Both the position numbers and the translations under genes were made by a program. Shown here in pieces: positions 7,713 through 15,899 of a stretch of DNA of 45,392 bases (positions are counted from its first letter, which is position 1; the number at the start of each line of letters is the position of its first letter). The stretch is from Stenotrophomonas nitritireducens. GTDB lineage: Bacteria; Pseudomonadota; Gammaproteobacteria; Xanthomonadales; Xanthomonadaceae. Below the pieces are notes generated by a model, which saw only the letters and a program-made list of their open reading frames with translations, made no database searches and was not told the DNA's origin. Where the stretch lies: positions 1 to 45,392 of the forward strand of contig NZ_LDJG01000026.1 in the NCBI RefSeq assembly GCF_001431425.1, written 5' to 3'.

Positions 7713-9416
7713 ATGCCGATGACCGCAACCGCTGCCGCTCCTGTCCCGCGCCTGTTGGGCGAAATGCTGCTGGAACGCGGCGCCATCAGCGCGACCGATC
7801 TCGACCGCGCCCTGGAGTTGCATGCGCAGATGGGCGTACGGCTGGGCGCCCTGCTGGTGCGCACGGGCGCGTTGTCGGAGGACCAGTTGCTGGATGCACT
7901 GTGCGAGCAGCTGCAGCTGCCCCTGCTGGGACGCGAAGTGGAATTGCCCGCAGACCCAACCCAGTGGGGGCTGCCGGATGCCGGGGCCCCGGGCATTGAC
8001 TGGATGCAGGATCAGGAAGCCCTGCTGTGGCGCGACGAGAATGGCCAGGCGTGGTGTGCCAGCCGCGATCCGCTGGCTCCCGCCCTGCTGGAGACACTCG
8101 AATATGCACTACCTGGCGTGGAGGCATGGCCGGTGCTGGCGTCGGCACAGGTGATGGAGCGCTCGCTGGACCTGCTGGCCCAGCGGGGCCGGTTGCTGCA
8201 TGCCGCGGGCGACGACGTGCGCCACCTGCGCGAACTGGCTGAAGAAGCGCCGGTAGTGGAACTGGTCAACAACCTGATGGCGCAGGCGGTGGAGCAGCGC
8301 GCCTCGGACATCCACCTGGAGCCTGGCGAGCATCACTTCGCGGTGCGCTTCCGCATCGACGGCGTGCTGTACCCGCGACTGACCCTGCCGCGCGAGCGGT
8401 TCAACGCGGTGGCCTCGCGCCTGAAACTGATCTCGGGCATGGATATCGCCGAGCGGCGCCTGCCGCAGGATGGCCGCCTGAGCGTACGTGCCGGCGGGCA
8501 GGCCATGGACATCCGCGCCTCGGCGCTGCCGGGGGTTCATGGTGAATCCATCGTACTGCGCCTGCTGCCCAAGGAGCGCAAGGATCTCGGACTGGAACGG
8601 CTGGGCATGGCGCCAGATCATCTGGCGCAGCTGTCTTCATGGGCGCGCGAGGCGCATGGCATCGTGCTGGTCACCGGCCCCACCGGCTCGGGCAAATCCA
8701 CCACCTTGTATGCCACGCTGGCAGCCAGCAACGACGGGCTGAAGAAGATCATCACCGTTGAAGACCCGGTGGAATTCCAACTGCCGGGCATCACCCAGGT
8801 GCAGACCCATGCGGACATCGGGCTGGATTTCGCCAGCGTGCTGCGTTCGATGCTGCGCCAGGATCCTGACGTGGTGATGGTGGGCGAAATCCGCGACAAG
8901 GAGACGGCCGAGATCGCCATCCAGGCGGCGCTGACCGGCCACCTTGTGCTGTCCACGGTGCATACCAACGACTCGCTGGGCGCGTTTACGCGCCTGATCG
9001 ACATGGGCGTGGAGCCGTTCCTCGCGGCCACGCCGATGCGCGGCCTGCAGGCGCAGCGGCTGGTGCGCCGGCTGTGCCCGCACTGCGCGGTTCCGGCCAC
9101 GGCGGTATTGCCCGCCATTGCGGGTGAAACGGCGGCACTGGCGGCACAGGTGCTGGGCGATGCGCCGGCGCATTGGATGCAGGCGGCGGGTTGCCCGCGC
9201 TGCCAGGGTACGGGCTACCGCGGGCGCATCGGCATCTACGAGCTGGTGCCGGTGGACGAGGCGATGCAGCAGGCGGTGGTATCCGGCGCGACGCACATGC
9301 AGTTGAAGGCGATGGCGCGCGAGCGCGGCTGCCGCTTCCTGCGCGAAGATGGGCTGCTCAAGGCATGGCAGGGCATCACCACGGTGGATGAAGTGCTGCG
9401 CGTGACGGCGGTCTGA
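7713..9416 (+). CDS. gspE: Type II secretion system ATPase GspE (XpsE)
   Basis: 567 aa. The N-terminal GspE/MshEN-type domain (residues about 10-150) docks to GspL. The C-terminal secretion ATPase has Walker A GPTGSGKSTT (about 320-329), an Asp box (EDPVEF) and Walker B VVMVGEIRDKETAE (about 386-399). The zinc-binding CPHC and CPRC pairs (about 454-457 and 493-496) are typical of GspE/PilB. It is the cytoplasmic motor that drives pseudopilus assembly. It is first in an E-F-G-H-I-J-K-L-M-N-D cluster. A second in-frame ATG two codons on (7719) is an alternative start; neither has a strong ribosome-binding site. Confidence 0.96.
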   Translation: MPMTATAAAPVPRLLGEMLLERGAISATDLDRALELHAQMGVRLGALLVRTGALSEDQLLDALCEQLQLPLLGREVELPADPTQWGLPDAGAPGIDWMQDQEALLWRDENGQAWCASRDPLAPALLETLEYALPGVEAWPVLASAQVMERSLDLLAQRGRLLHAAGDDVRHLRELAEEAPVVELVNNLMAQAVEQRASDIHLEPGEHHFAVRFRIDGVLYPRLTLPRERFNAVASRLKLISGMDIAERRLPQDGRLSVRAGGQAMDIRASALPGVHGESIVLRLLPKERKDLGLERLGMAPDHLAQLSSWAREAHGIVLVTGPTGSGKSTTLYATLAASNDGLKKIITVEDPVEFQLPGITQVQTHADIGLDFASVLRSMLRQDPDVVMVGEIRDKETAEIAIQAALTGHLVLSTVHTNDSLGAFTRLIDMGVEPFLAATPMRGLQAQRLVRRLCPHCAVPATAVLPAIAGETAALAAQVLGDAPAHWMQAAGCPRCQGTGYRGRIGIYELVPVDEAMQQAVVSGATHMQLKAMARERGCRFLREDGLLKAWQGITTVDEVLRVTAV

Positions 9417-9423
9417 GGCGGAC

Positions 9424-10629
9424 ATGGCACGGTATCGCTACAAGGCGCTGAACGCCGATGGCACCTTGCTGGACGGCACGCTGGATGCGGCCGGCGAGCG
9501 CGAGGCGGCACGGCAGCTGGAGCGTCGCGGCCTGACCACCGTTTCACTGGCCACCGAAGGTGCCAATACGCGCAAGCCAGGCTCGGCGCGGCGGCGCAGG
9601 CTACGGCAGCAGGACATGGTGATCGCCTTCCACGAGCTGGCGACGATGCTGCAGTCTGGCGTGGCGCTGGCCGAGGCGGTGGCCGCACAGACCGGTGGCA
9701 GCCACCATCCGCAATTGCTGGCCGGGTTCGAAGCCATTGGCAACGGACTGCGCCGGGGCCAGGCGTTTTCCGATGCGCTGGCCTCGATCAAACTGCCGCT
9801 GCCCACCTACTTCCTGACGCTGGTGAAGGCCGGCGAGCAGGCCGGCATGCTGGCGCAGGCGCTGGCCGATGGCGTGGCCCAGCTGGAATACGACCTGGAA
9901 GTGCGCGGCGAAATCCGCCAGGCGCTGACCTATCCGGCGGTGCTGGTGACCGCCGGCATCGGCGCGGTGGTGATGATGTTCACCTTCGTAGTGCCCAAGT
10001 TCGCCTCGCTGCTCAACCGCGGGGCCGACCTGCCGTGGCTGGCATGGGTGGTGCTGCACGGAGGCATGTTCGCGCGCAACCACATCCTGTGGCTGTTGGC
10101 GCTGCTGGGCGCCGGGGCGGTACTGGCATGGCGCAGCCTTGCCACCGCGGAAAAGCGGGCTCGCTGGCATGAGCGCATCGAACGCATGCCGGTACTGGGG
10201 CCGTGGCGGGTGGAATCGGAAACCGCCAGTTGGGCCAGCGTGCTGGCGACACTGCTGGGCAACCGGGTGCCGCTGCTGGATGCGCTGGAATTGGCCCAAT
10301 CCGGCGTGCACTCGCCACGCCGGCGCAGCCAGCTGCAGGAGGCTACCCGCAGCGTGCGCACCGGCACGCCCCTGGCCGATGCGCTGGAGGCACAGGAGGC
10401 ACTGACCGCCACCGGCTACAACCTGATCCGGGTGGGCGAGCGCTCGGGCGAACTGCCCGCCATGCTGCGCTCGCTCGCACGGCTGTGCGCCAATGCCGGA
10501 CGGGCACGCATGAAGCAGTTCCTGGCGTTGCTGGAGCCGCTGGCCATCCTGGTGATCGGCTCGATCATCGGCGTGATCATGATCGGCATCATCCTGGCCA
10601 TCACCAGTGCCAACGACATCGCGGTGTAG
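9424..10629 (+). CDS. gspF: Type II secretion inner-membrane protein GspF
   Basis: 401 aa, usual GspF/PilC length. Two repeated T2SSF cytoplasmic helical domains (about residues 65-190 and 265-390) are each followed by membrane helices (for example AVLVTAGIGAVVMMFTFVVP and PLAILVIGSIIGVIMIGIIL). The platform protein couples GspE to the pseudopilus. It starts 7 bp after gspE with a GAGGC ribosome-binding site just before the ATG, so it is co-transcribed. The next gene, gspG, is 148 bp away, the only sizeable gap in the cluster. Confidence 0.96.
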   Translation: MARYRYKALNADGTLLDGTLDAAGEREAARQLERRGLTTVSLATEGANTRKPGSARRRRLRQQDMVIAFHELATMLQSGVALAEAVAAQTGGSHHPQLLAGFEAIGNGLRRGQAFSDALASIKLPLPTYFLTLVKAGEQAGMLAQALADGVAQLEYDLEVRGEIRQALTYPAVLVTAGIGAVVMMFTFVVPKFASLLNRGADLPWLAWVVLHGGMFARNHILWLLALLGAGAVLAWRSLATAEKRARWHERIERMPVLGPWRVESETASWASVLATLLGNRVPLLDALELAQSGVHSPRRRSQLQEATRSVRTGTPLADALEAQEALTATGYNLIRVGERSGELPAMLRSLARLCANAGRARMKQFLALLEPLAILVIGSIIGVIMIGIILAITSANDIAV

Positions 10630-10777
10630 CCAGCCTCTTCGACATTCCCTTGCCGATGTCTCGCCGGCCCACGCCTTCATGCCCCATGCCCTGGCGCCAT
10701 ACGAATGGGGAGATGATCGCGCCAACCCGCTTGTACTACACTGCCCGCCCAGTTCTTCCTGCCGCGCACGCCCTCCG

Positions 10778-11233
10778 ATGAAGATCCGCCGCCCTGTTAC
10801 CTCCCCGTCGCGCTCACGGGGCTTCACCCTGCTGGAGATGATCGTGGTTCTGGTCATCATCGGCCTGATCATGGGCCTGGTCGGCCCTCGCCTGTTCACC
10901 CAGGCCGACAAGGCCAAGGTGCAGACCGCCGAGACCCAAGTCAAGATGCTCAAGGGCGCGCTGGAAACGATGCGACTGGACATCGGCCGTTTCCCTACCG
11001 AGCAGGAAGGCCTGCGACTGCTGGTGGAGCGACCCGGCGACGAACGCACCGCCGCGCGCTGGAGCGGCCCGTACCTCGACGAAGGACTGCCTTCCGACCC
11101 GTGGGGCAATCCTTACCAGTATTCGCCGACGCCTTCGGCCAATTACGCGCTGACGCTGTATTCGCGGGGTGCGGACGGCAAGCCGGGCGGCTCGGGCTAT
11201 GACGCCGACATCGGCTACCTGCCGCGCCAGTAA
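10778..11233 (+). CDS. gspG: Type II secretion major pseudopilin GspG
   Basis: 151 aa from the ATG at 10778. The class III prepilin signal is SRSRG|FTLLEMIVVLVII, with cleavage after Gly15 and Glu at +5. The major-pseudopilin C-terminus is present (GRFPTEQEGLRLLV, then YLDEGLPSDPWGNPYQY). The family usually binds calcium in this loop region. GspG polymerises into the pseudopilus after processing by a prepilin peptidase encoded outside this window. An upstream in-frame start would add about 57 non-homologous residues and is rejected. The separate upstream gap may hold a promoter giving higher expression. Confidence 0.96.
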   Translation: MKIRRPVTSPSRSRGFTLLEMIVVLVIIGLIMGLVGPRLFTQADKAKVQTAETQVKMLKGALETMRLDIGRFPTEQEGLRLLVERPGDERTAARWSGPYLDEGLPSDPWGNPYQYSPTPSANYALTLYSRGADGKPGGSGYDADIGYLPRQ

Positions 11234-11645
11234 GCCCGACGGCAGCCCCCTGCCCGGACGCGGCTTCACACTGCTGGAGTTGGTGGTAGTGCTGGCCTTG
11301 CTTGCGTTGGCGACCGCGCTGGTTGCGCCATCGGGGTTCCGTATGATCGCCAGTTGGCGGCGTGCCACGGAAGTGGATGCGACGTTGCAGGCAGTCGCCG
11401 CGCTGGGCACTGCCGCCGCACAGGATGGGCGTGCACGCACGCTGGAAGCCGGGCCGGTAGCCGCTGACGCACTGCCCGGCCTGCCCGAAGGCTGGCAGGT
11501 GGAACTGGATGCGCCGCTGGCGGTGCAGGCCAATGGCGCCTGTGGCGACAGCCGTGGCCGCATGCGTGGGCCGGATAGCTACGAGCAGCCGTTCACTGTG
11601 TCAGCTCCGTTTTGCCGTACGCAGCGCACAGGCGCCGGGCAATGA
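11199..11645 (+). CDS. gspH: Type II secretion minor pseudopilin GspH
   Basis: 148 aa from the ATG at 11199, which lies inside the end of gspG (35-bp overlap). A GTG at 11169 is another possibility. The prepilin motif is LPGRG|FTLLELVVVLALLALAT, cleaved after Gly22 with Glu at +5, then a long N-terminal helix and a short globular domain, consistent with GspH. The start is uncertain because no ATG lies between the gspG stop and the prepilin motif, so a non-ATG start closer to the motif is also possible. Minor pseudopilins GspH-I-J-K form or prime the pseudopilus tip. Confidence 0.87.
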   Translation: MTPTSATCRASKPDGSPLPGRGFTLLELVVVLALLALATALVAPSGFRMIASWRRATEVDATLQAVAALGTAAAQDGRARTLEAGPVAADALPGLPEGWQVELDAPLAVQANGACGDSRGRMRGPDSYEQPFTVSAPFCRTQRTGAGQ

Positions 11646-12079
11646 AGTTTCCCGATAAACGCAGGCAGGCCGGTTTCAGTCTGCTGGAAGCCATCGTCGC
11701 GCTGACCATTTTCAGCATTTGCGCAATGGCGCTGTATGCGTGGATGTCGGTTAACCAGACCGCACTGGTGCGAGTGCAGGCGCGCGATGCGGCCGTGCGC
11801 GACGGGCGGGCGGCGCTGGCAACCCTGGAACTGGTCAATCCGATGAGCGAGCCGGAAGGTAGCCACAAGTTGCCAGGCGGGCTGGAGGTGCGCTGGAACA
11901 GCAACGTCGTTGTGCCACGCGCGCCTGGTACGGGACCGGCTGGCAGCATGCTGGTGTTCGACATAGCGCTTTACGACATGAACGTGTCCGCATTGCGCAA
12001 CGGGAGGGTTGTGGCGAGCTTCGTCGTACGTCGGGCTGGCTGGGAAACGGTACGGACGATGCACGATGATGATTTTTGA
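11642..12079 (+). CDS. gspI: Type II secretion minor pseudopilin GspI
   Basis: 145 aa. Prepilin leader MKFPDKRRQAG|FSLLEAIVAL, cleavage after Gly11 with Glu at +5, followed by a hydrophobic helix and the small alpha/beta GspI fold ending MHDDDF. The ATG overlaps the gspH stop (ATGA), indicating coupled translation. GspI is the usual nucleator of the GspI-J-K tip complex. Confidence 0.92.
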   Translation: MKFPDKRRQAGFSLLEAIVALTIFSICAMALYAWMSVNQTALVRVQARDAAVRDGRAALATLELVNPMSEPEGSHKLPGGLEVRWNSNVVVPRAPGTGPAGSMLVFDIALYDMNVSALRNGRVVASFVVRRAGWETVRTMHDDDF

Positions 12080-12710
12080 CCGTCACGCACGGGGTTTCAC
12101 CTTGCTGGAAATGCTGGTGGTGCTACTAATCGCCGGCATGGCGCTGGCGCTGACTTCACAGGCGCTTTCACAATACAAGCGTGCGTACGAGCGGGTATCG
12201 GCCAGTACGCAAGGAGGGCGCGAGTACCAGTTGGCCGAGCGCTGGTTCAGGGAATCGGTCTCGGGGCTGTATCCGGCAGGCAAACCGGGGGAAACCGGTA
12301 CGACGCCGATGCCCAACACTGTGGCCTCGCCCGAAGATGCCTTGGCATTCCGTGGCGATGCGCACGGGTTTTCCGGCTTGACGCTACTACCGGTACTGGC
12401 CGGACAAGGGATTCCAACGTTTCAGAAATGGACGATTGCACCCAATCGCTTCGGCAATGGCATGCTAATGCTGGACGAGGAGGGGAAGGCGTTGACCTTG
12501 CCCTTCCCCGATTCAGGCCAACTGGTATTAGGTTACCTTGACGCCAATGGCAATCCGCACACTCAGTGGCCACCCGCACAGCAAAGCCCTTGGCGGCAGT
12601 TGCCGGCAGCCATCACCTTGGCACTCGGCGGCTCAAATGCAGTGATCGTGGCCCCCATAACCGGCCCGCAGCAGCCCAGAGTGATTCCCTATGAACCTGA
12701 ACCTTTCTGA
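12066..12710 (+). CDS. gspJ: Type II secretion minor pseudopilin GspJ
   Basis: 214 aa from ATG 12066 (or 12069). Prepilin motif RHARG|FTLLEMLVVLLIAGMAL, with cleavage after Gly10 and Glu at +5. Length and C-terminal beta domain fit GspJ, which binds GspI and GspK at the pseudopilus tip. It overlaps the end of gspI by 14 bp and the beginning of gspK by 20 bp. Confidence 0.92.
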   Translation: MMIFDRHARGFTLLEMLVVLLIAGMALALTSQALSQYKRAYERVSASTQGGREYQLAERWFRESVSGLYPAGKPGETGTTPMPNTVASPEDALAFRGDAHGFSGLTLLPVLAGQGIPTFQKWTIAPNRFGNGMLMLDEEGKALTLPFPDSGQLVLGYLDANGNPHTQWPPAQQSPWRQLPAAITLALGGSNAVIVAPITGPQQPRVIPYEPEPF

Positions 12711-13794
12711 CTCCCGCCCCATGCACCGTGCGCAACAGGGGTTCGTGCTGGTGGCTGTGCTGGTGGCACTGGTGATCCTGACGCTGCTGGCCACGGCCAT
12801 TTCCACCACCAGTGAGCGGGCGGTGCAGGAAGCTCGCCAGAACAGCGATGCGTTCGAGGCGGAGGTGGCGATGGCCAGCACGCGGGACACGGTGCTGTTC
12901 ATGCTCAACACCCAACGGCAGACCGTTGGTGGATTGACGATCGACAAGCAGGTGTCATGGTCGGCAGGCGAAGCCACTGCCATCCGCCCAACCTCCGCAG
13001 AGGATTCAGACTTGCCGCCACCGTTGCCCATTGGCAATGAGATTCGCCTTGACGGCACGACATATAAAGGGTTGAACGGCGTCAGCTTCGCGCTGCGTGA
13101 CGACGGCGGAATGTTCAGCCCCAATTGGACGTTCGAGTTGTATCGCCCGGGCTTTTTCACGCAATTGGGTGTTCCACCTGAATTGTGGCCCGAGCTTGAG
13201 GCAAAGCGACTGGATTATCAGGATCCAGACGATCTGTTCCGGCTGGGCGGGGCTGAAGCAGAAGATTACCGCCGCAAAGGGTTGCCGCCCCCCAGCAATC
13301 GCACGCTGGTAACACCATTGGAACTGCGCCACGTCATGGGCTGGAGCGAAGCATTGAAGGATCTGGATGATGCTCAGCTGGTTTCGCGCCTGACCATGAG
13401 TCGCAATTTGATGGTCAACATAAACAGCGCTCCACCCGAAGTACTGCAAACGCTGCCGGGGGTGGACAAGGACATGGCGCAACGAATGGTTGCCATGCGC
13501 CAGCCCCTCCCCTTTATGCTCCACTGGCAGTTCCTGGAAACTTTCAAGCTGCCGCTGGATGAATTGGACCCAATTGGCATCCTCCCCATCAGCAGCGGAA
13601 CACTGCAACTCTGGCACAATGCAGTTGGCCCCAGCCGCCTACTGCATTGGACACTCACTCCCAGCGATGAAGGTGGCCGACCGTGGCGTCTGGATTACAC
13701 CTTGGTTCTTCCCCGTGACCCTGCCTTCAATCAAACGTCAGCTCGCACGATTCCTTCGCCGCTTTTCGCCGACCCAGGCACGCCTGGACGTTGA
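12691..13794 (+). CDS. gspK: Type II secretion minor pseudopilin GspK
   Basis: 367 aa. The leader ends HRAQQG|FVLVAVLVALVIL and, as is characteristic of GspK, there is no Glu at +5. A large alpha domain is inserted, including the helix-hairpin-like VNINSAPPEVLQTLPGVDKD. GspK caps the pseudopilus. An internal ATG at 12721 just before the leader is an alternative start. It overlaps gspJ at its 5' end and gspL at its 3' end. Confidence 0.93.
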   Translation: MNLNLSDSRPMHRAQQGFVLVAVLVALVILTLLATAISTTSERAVQEARQNSDAFEAEVAMASTRDTVLFMLNTQRQTVGGLTIDKQVSWSAGEATAIRPTSAEDSDLPPPLPIGNEIRLDGTTYKGLNGVSFALRDDGGMFSPNWTFELYRPGFFTQLGVPPELWPELEAKRLDYQDPDDLFRLGGAEAEDYRRKGLPPPSNRTLVTPLELRHVMGWSEALKDLDDAQLVSRLTMSRNLMVNINSAPPEVLQTLPGVDKDMAQRMVAMRQPLPFMLHWQFLETFKLPLDELDPIGILPISSGTLQLWHNAVGPSRLLHWTLTPSDEGGRPWRLDYTLVLPRDPAFNQTSARTIPSPLFADPGTPGR

Positions 13795-14833
13795 TGGCCT
13801 GCATCCGTTGCCCGGCGAGGGAAGCGGGCCGCTGCGCGTACTCGTGGCACGCGAGTTGTGCCTGTTCCTGCATGTGGACGCGAGCGCGGTTCCGGCAAGG
13901 GAACGGGCTGGCTTCGTGATGCTGGCCGTGCGCCGCGCGGCGCCTTTCGACGACCCGGAGGCGGATATCACTTGGTGCGGGCATCACGCCGCTGTCTGGT
14001 ACTGGTCAGCCTCCCGCGCGCGCTCCTTGGCGGGACCACTTCCGGCCCGCACCCGCATTCATGGCGAGGCCTCGCATCGTGGCACCATGCACCTCGATGA
14101 TGAGAAATTGGAGCTCCTGGACCTGTCGCTCACTGGCTCTGAGACCCCGTCCGCCGGTATCGAAGCCAGGCTGTGGCGACATGGCCACCTGGTCGCAAGC
14201 CGGTGGTGGCCGCGCGTGCCCAGCACTCCGGCATGGCAGGTTTTCCTCCGCGGTGCGGGCATGCCATCGACACTGGCGATGCCCGAACCATTGCCGACCG
14301 CACTGCATGAACACGCCATGGGGACAAGCACCCAATTGGATACCTGGGCAGGGCAGTTGCAGGCACAATGGCCGCTGCTTGCTACGGGAACAGGGTGCCT
14401 GATCATCGGAGCGTTCTGCTGGCAGCTTGCCGGTATCGCCAGAGCCCATTCCGAAAATAGCAAGGTGGAAAGCCGGATCAGCCAGTTGGAGAAGCGCCTG
14501 GATTCGGTCATCTCCGCCCGCAATGCAGCCGATGAGGCGAGCGCTACGGTCAGGTCGCTGCTGAAACTACGCCCCCCCGCTTCCCAGACCCGGCTGCTGG
14601 CGGAAATCGCGAAGATCACCCCATCGGGCAGCTGGAACGTCATGCAATGGCAACAGCCAGGACCAGAAACGCTGGAAATAACCCTGAAGGGAAGCGCACT
14701 GGATGCAGCGGCCGTTGTCAATGCGTGGGAGCAGTCGCCCTTGATGCAGGACGTCACGCCCATTTCTTCAAACCGACCGGATGAATTGGTGCTGCGTGCG
14801 CGGTTGACTCCTGCTGCGGAACCGGCCGAATGA
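13715..14833 (+). CDS. gspL: Type II secretion assembly protein GspL
   Basis: 372 aa if translation begins at GTG 13715, the best start compatible with family length; ATG at 13667 is an alternative. It overlaps the gspK end by about 80 bp. The cytoplasmic N-terminal half is divergent actin-like/PilM-like. One membrane helix (LLATGTGCLIIGAFCWQLAG, about residues 225-245) follows, then a coiled coil (VESRISQLEKRLDSVIS) and a small periplasmic ferredoxin-like domain. GspL recruits GspE to the inner membrane and pairs with GspM, whose ATG overlaps this stop. Confidence 0.85.
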   Translation: MTLPSIKRQLARFLRRFSPTQARLDVDGLHPLPGEGSGPLRVLVARELCLFLHVDASAVPARERAGFVMLAVRRAAPFDDPEADITWCGHHAAVWYWSASRARSLAGPLPARTRIHGEASHRGTMHLDDEKLELLDLSLTGSETPSAGIEARLWRHGHLVASRWWPRVPSTPAWQVFLRGAGMPSTLAMPEPLPTALHEHAMGTSTQLDTWAGQLQAQWPLLATGTGCLIIGAFCWQLAGIARAHSENSKVESRISQLEKRLDSVISARNAADEASATVRSLLKLRPPASQTRLLAEIAKITPSGSWNVMQWQQPGPETLEITLKGSALDAAAVVNAWEQSPLMQDVTPISSNRPDELVLRARLTPAAEPAE

Positions 14834-15414
14834 AGCTGCCCGCGCAACTACTGCCTCTGACGGCGCAAATCCGAGGAAATTCCAGACTGCAGATCGGCCT
14901 GGGGCTGATCGCTGCCATCGTATTGCTGTGGCTGTTCCTTTTGCTGGGTGATTGGCGCCAGGCAAGAATCACGGTGCTGCAGGCCTCCAACCATCGCCTG
15001 GAGCAGACCCGCAACCTCGCCCGGCAGAAAAACTGGGCGGAACGCGCCGAGCAAGCCAAGCAGATGGCGGAAAGACTACAGGCGGAAATACCCTCGGCGG
15101 CATCCCCCGGACTGGCTCAGGCCGACTTCCAAGGTTGGCTGCGCCAACTCGCCGACGTCCAGCCCGCCCAATTACGGCTGGACGTGCAGGCCCCCGTTCG
15201 ACTGGAAGATCCTGCCGACATCGTAAAGGTGACCGCCACCTTGAACGGCAGCATGTCGCCCAGCCAGGTGACGCAGTTGATCAACCGGATCGAAAGCCGG
15301 CAGTCGCTGGCCACCATTCCCATGGCCACTCTGCGCAGTGATGGCCTTAATCGATCTTTCTCCCTGACGATACAGGGCTATTACCGCCTGCAGACCGGGA
15401 AACCACAACCGTGA
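14830..15414 (+). CDS. gspM: Type II secretion protein GspM (XpsM)
   Basis: 194 aa. A short cytoplasmic N-terminus is followed by one membrane helix (LGLIAAIVLLWLFLLLGDW, about residues 28-46), a coiled coil and a periplasmic ferredoxin-like domain ending in RSFSLTIQGYYRL, a common end pattern of GspM. It partners GspL in the inner-membrane platform. The start codon overlaps the gspL stop (ATGA), and its stop overlaps the GTG of the next gene. Confidence 0.88.
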   Translation: MKLPAQLLPLTAQIRGNSRLQIGLGLIAAIVLLWLFLLLGDWRQARITVLQASNHRLEQTRNLARQKNWAERAEQAKQMAERLQAEIPSAASPGLAQADFQGWLRQLADVQPAQLRLDVQAPVRLEDPADIVKVTATLNGSMSPSQVTQLINRIESRQSLATIPMATLRSDGLNRSFSLTIQGYYRLQTGKPQP

Positions 15415-15899
15415 CGCGCACCAGAATCATCGCCGCATTCCTTGCCTCTTTAGCTGCAGGCGGCATGGCAGGCTGGTTTCGCCCCCTGCCTGCCATGGAC
15501 TCCGCTCCGGATAGAGAGCTCCAGGTTGATTGGCGATTGCCACCCGGGGAAATGCTGGAGCGATCCAGCGCGGCGTTGTCTTCTCAGGCACGCACACTGA
15601 AATGGATGGACGATGGGGCTGCAGGTCCGGGCGGTGCTGCTCAGGAGTGGACGCTGAAAGCCATCTTGGGCGCGGAGAACGCCATCCTCATGCAGAGCGG
15701 CAAGGAACCACTCATTTCCCGCGCCGATGTCGGTGCTACGCTACCCGATGGCTCCCGCCTTGTTGCATTGCGCGGAGATACCATCGTTGTCGAACTGGAT
15801 GGCTGCCATATCGACAAGCCTCTGTATCCCCGTGCCTCCAATTCCGATTCATCCGAATGCAAAACCGCTACTGCCCAGAAGGACGCGCAGCAACCATGA
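15411..15899 (+). CDS. gspN: XpsN/GspC-like type II secretion protein
   Basis: 162 aa, GTG start overlapping the gspM stop. One N-terminal hydrophobic segment (IIAAFLASLAAGGMAGWF) anchors a periplasmic part. Residues about 75-130 (WTLKAILGAENAILMQSG through LRGDTIVVELDGC) resemble the GspC homology-region fold that contacts the secretin N0 domain. There is no PDZ domain, so it is shorter than a classical GspC. Its place between M and D corresponds to XpsN, the component that replaces GspC in Xanthomonas systems. The name rests on position plus fold-like pattern. Confidence 0.75.
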   Translation: MTRTRIIAAFLASLAAGGMAGWFRPLPAMDSAPDRELQVDWRLPPGEMLERSSAALSSQARTLKWMDDGAAGPGGAAQEWTLKAILGAENAILMQSGKEPLISRADVGATLPDGSRLVALRGDTIVVELDGCHIDKPLYPRASNSDSSECKTATAQKDAQQP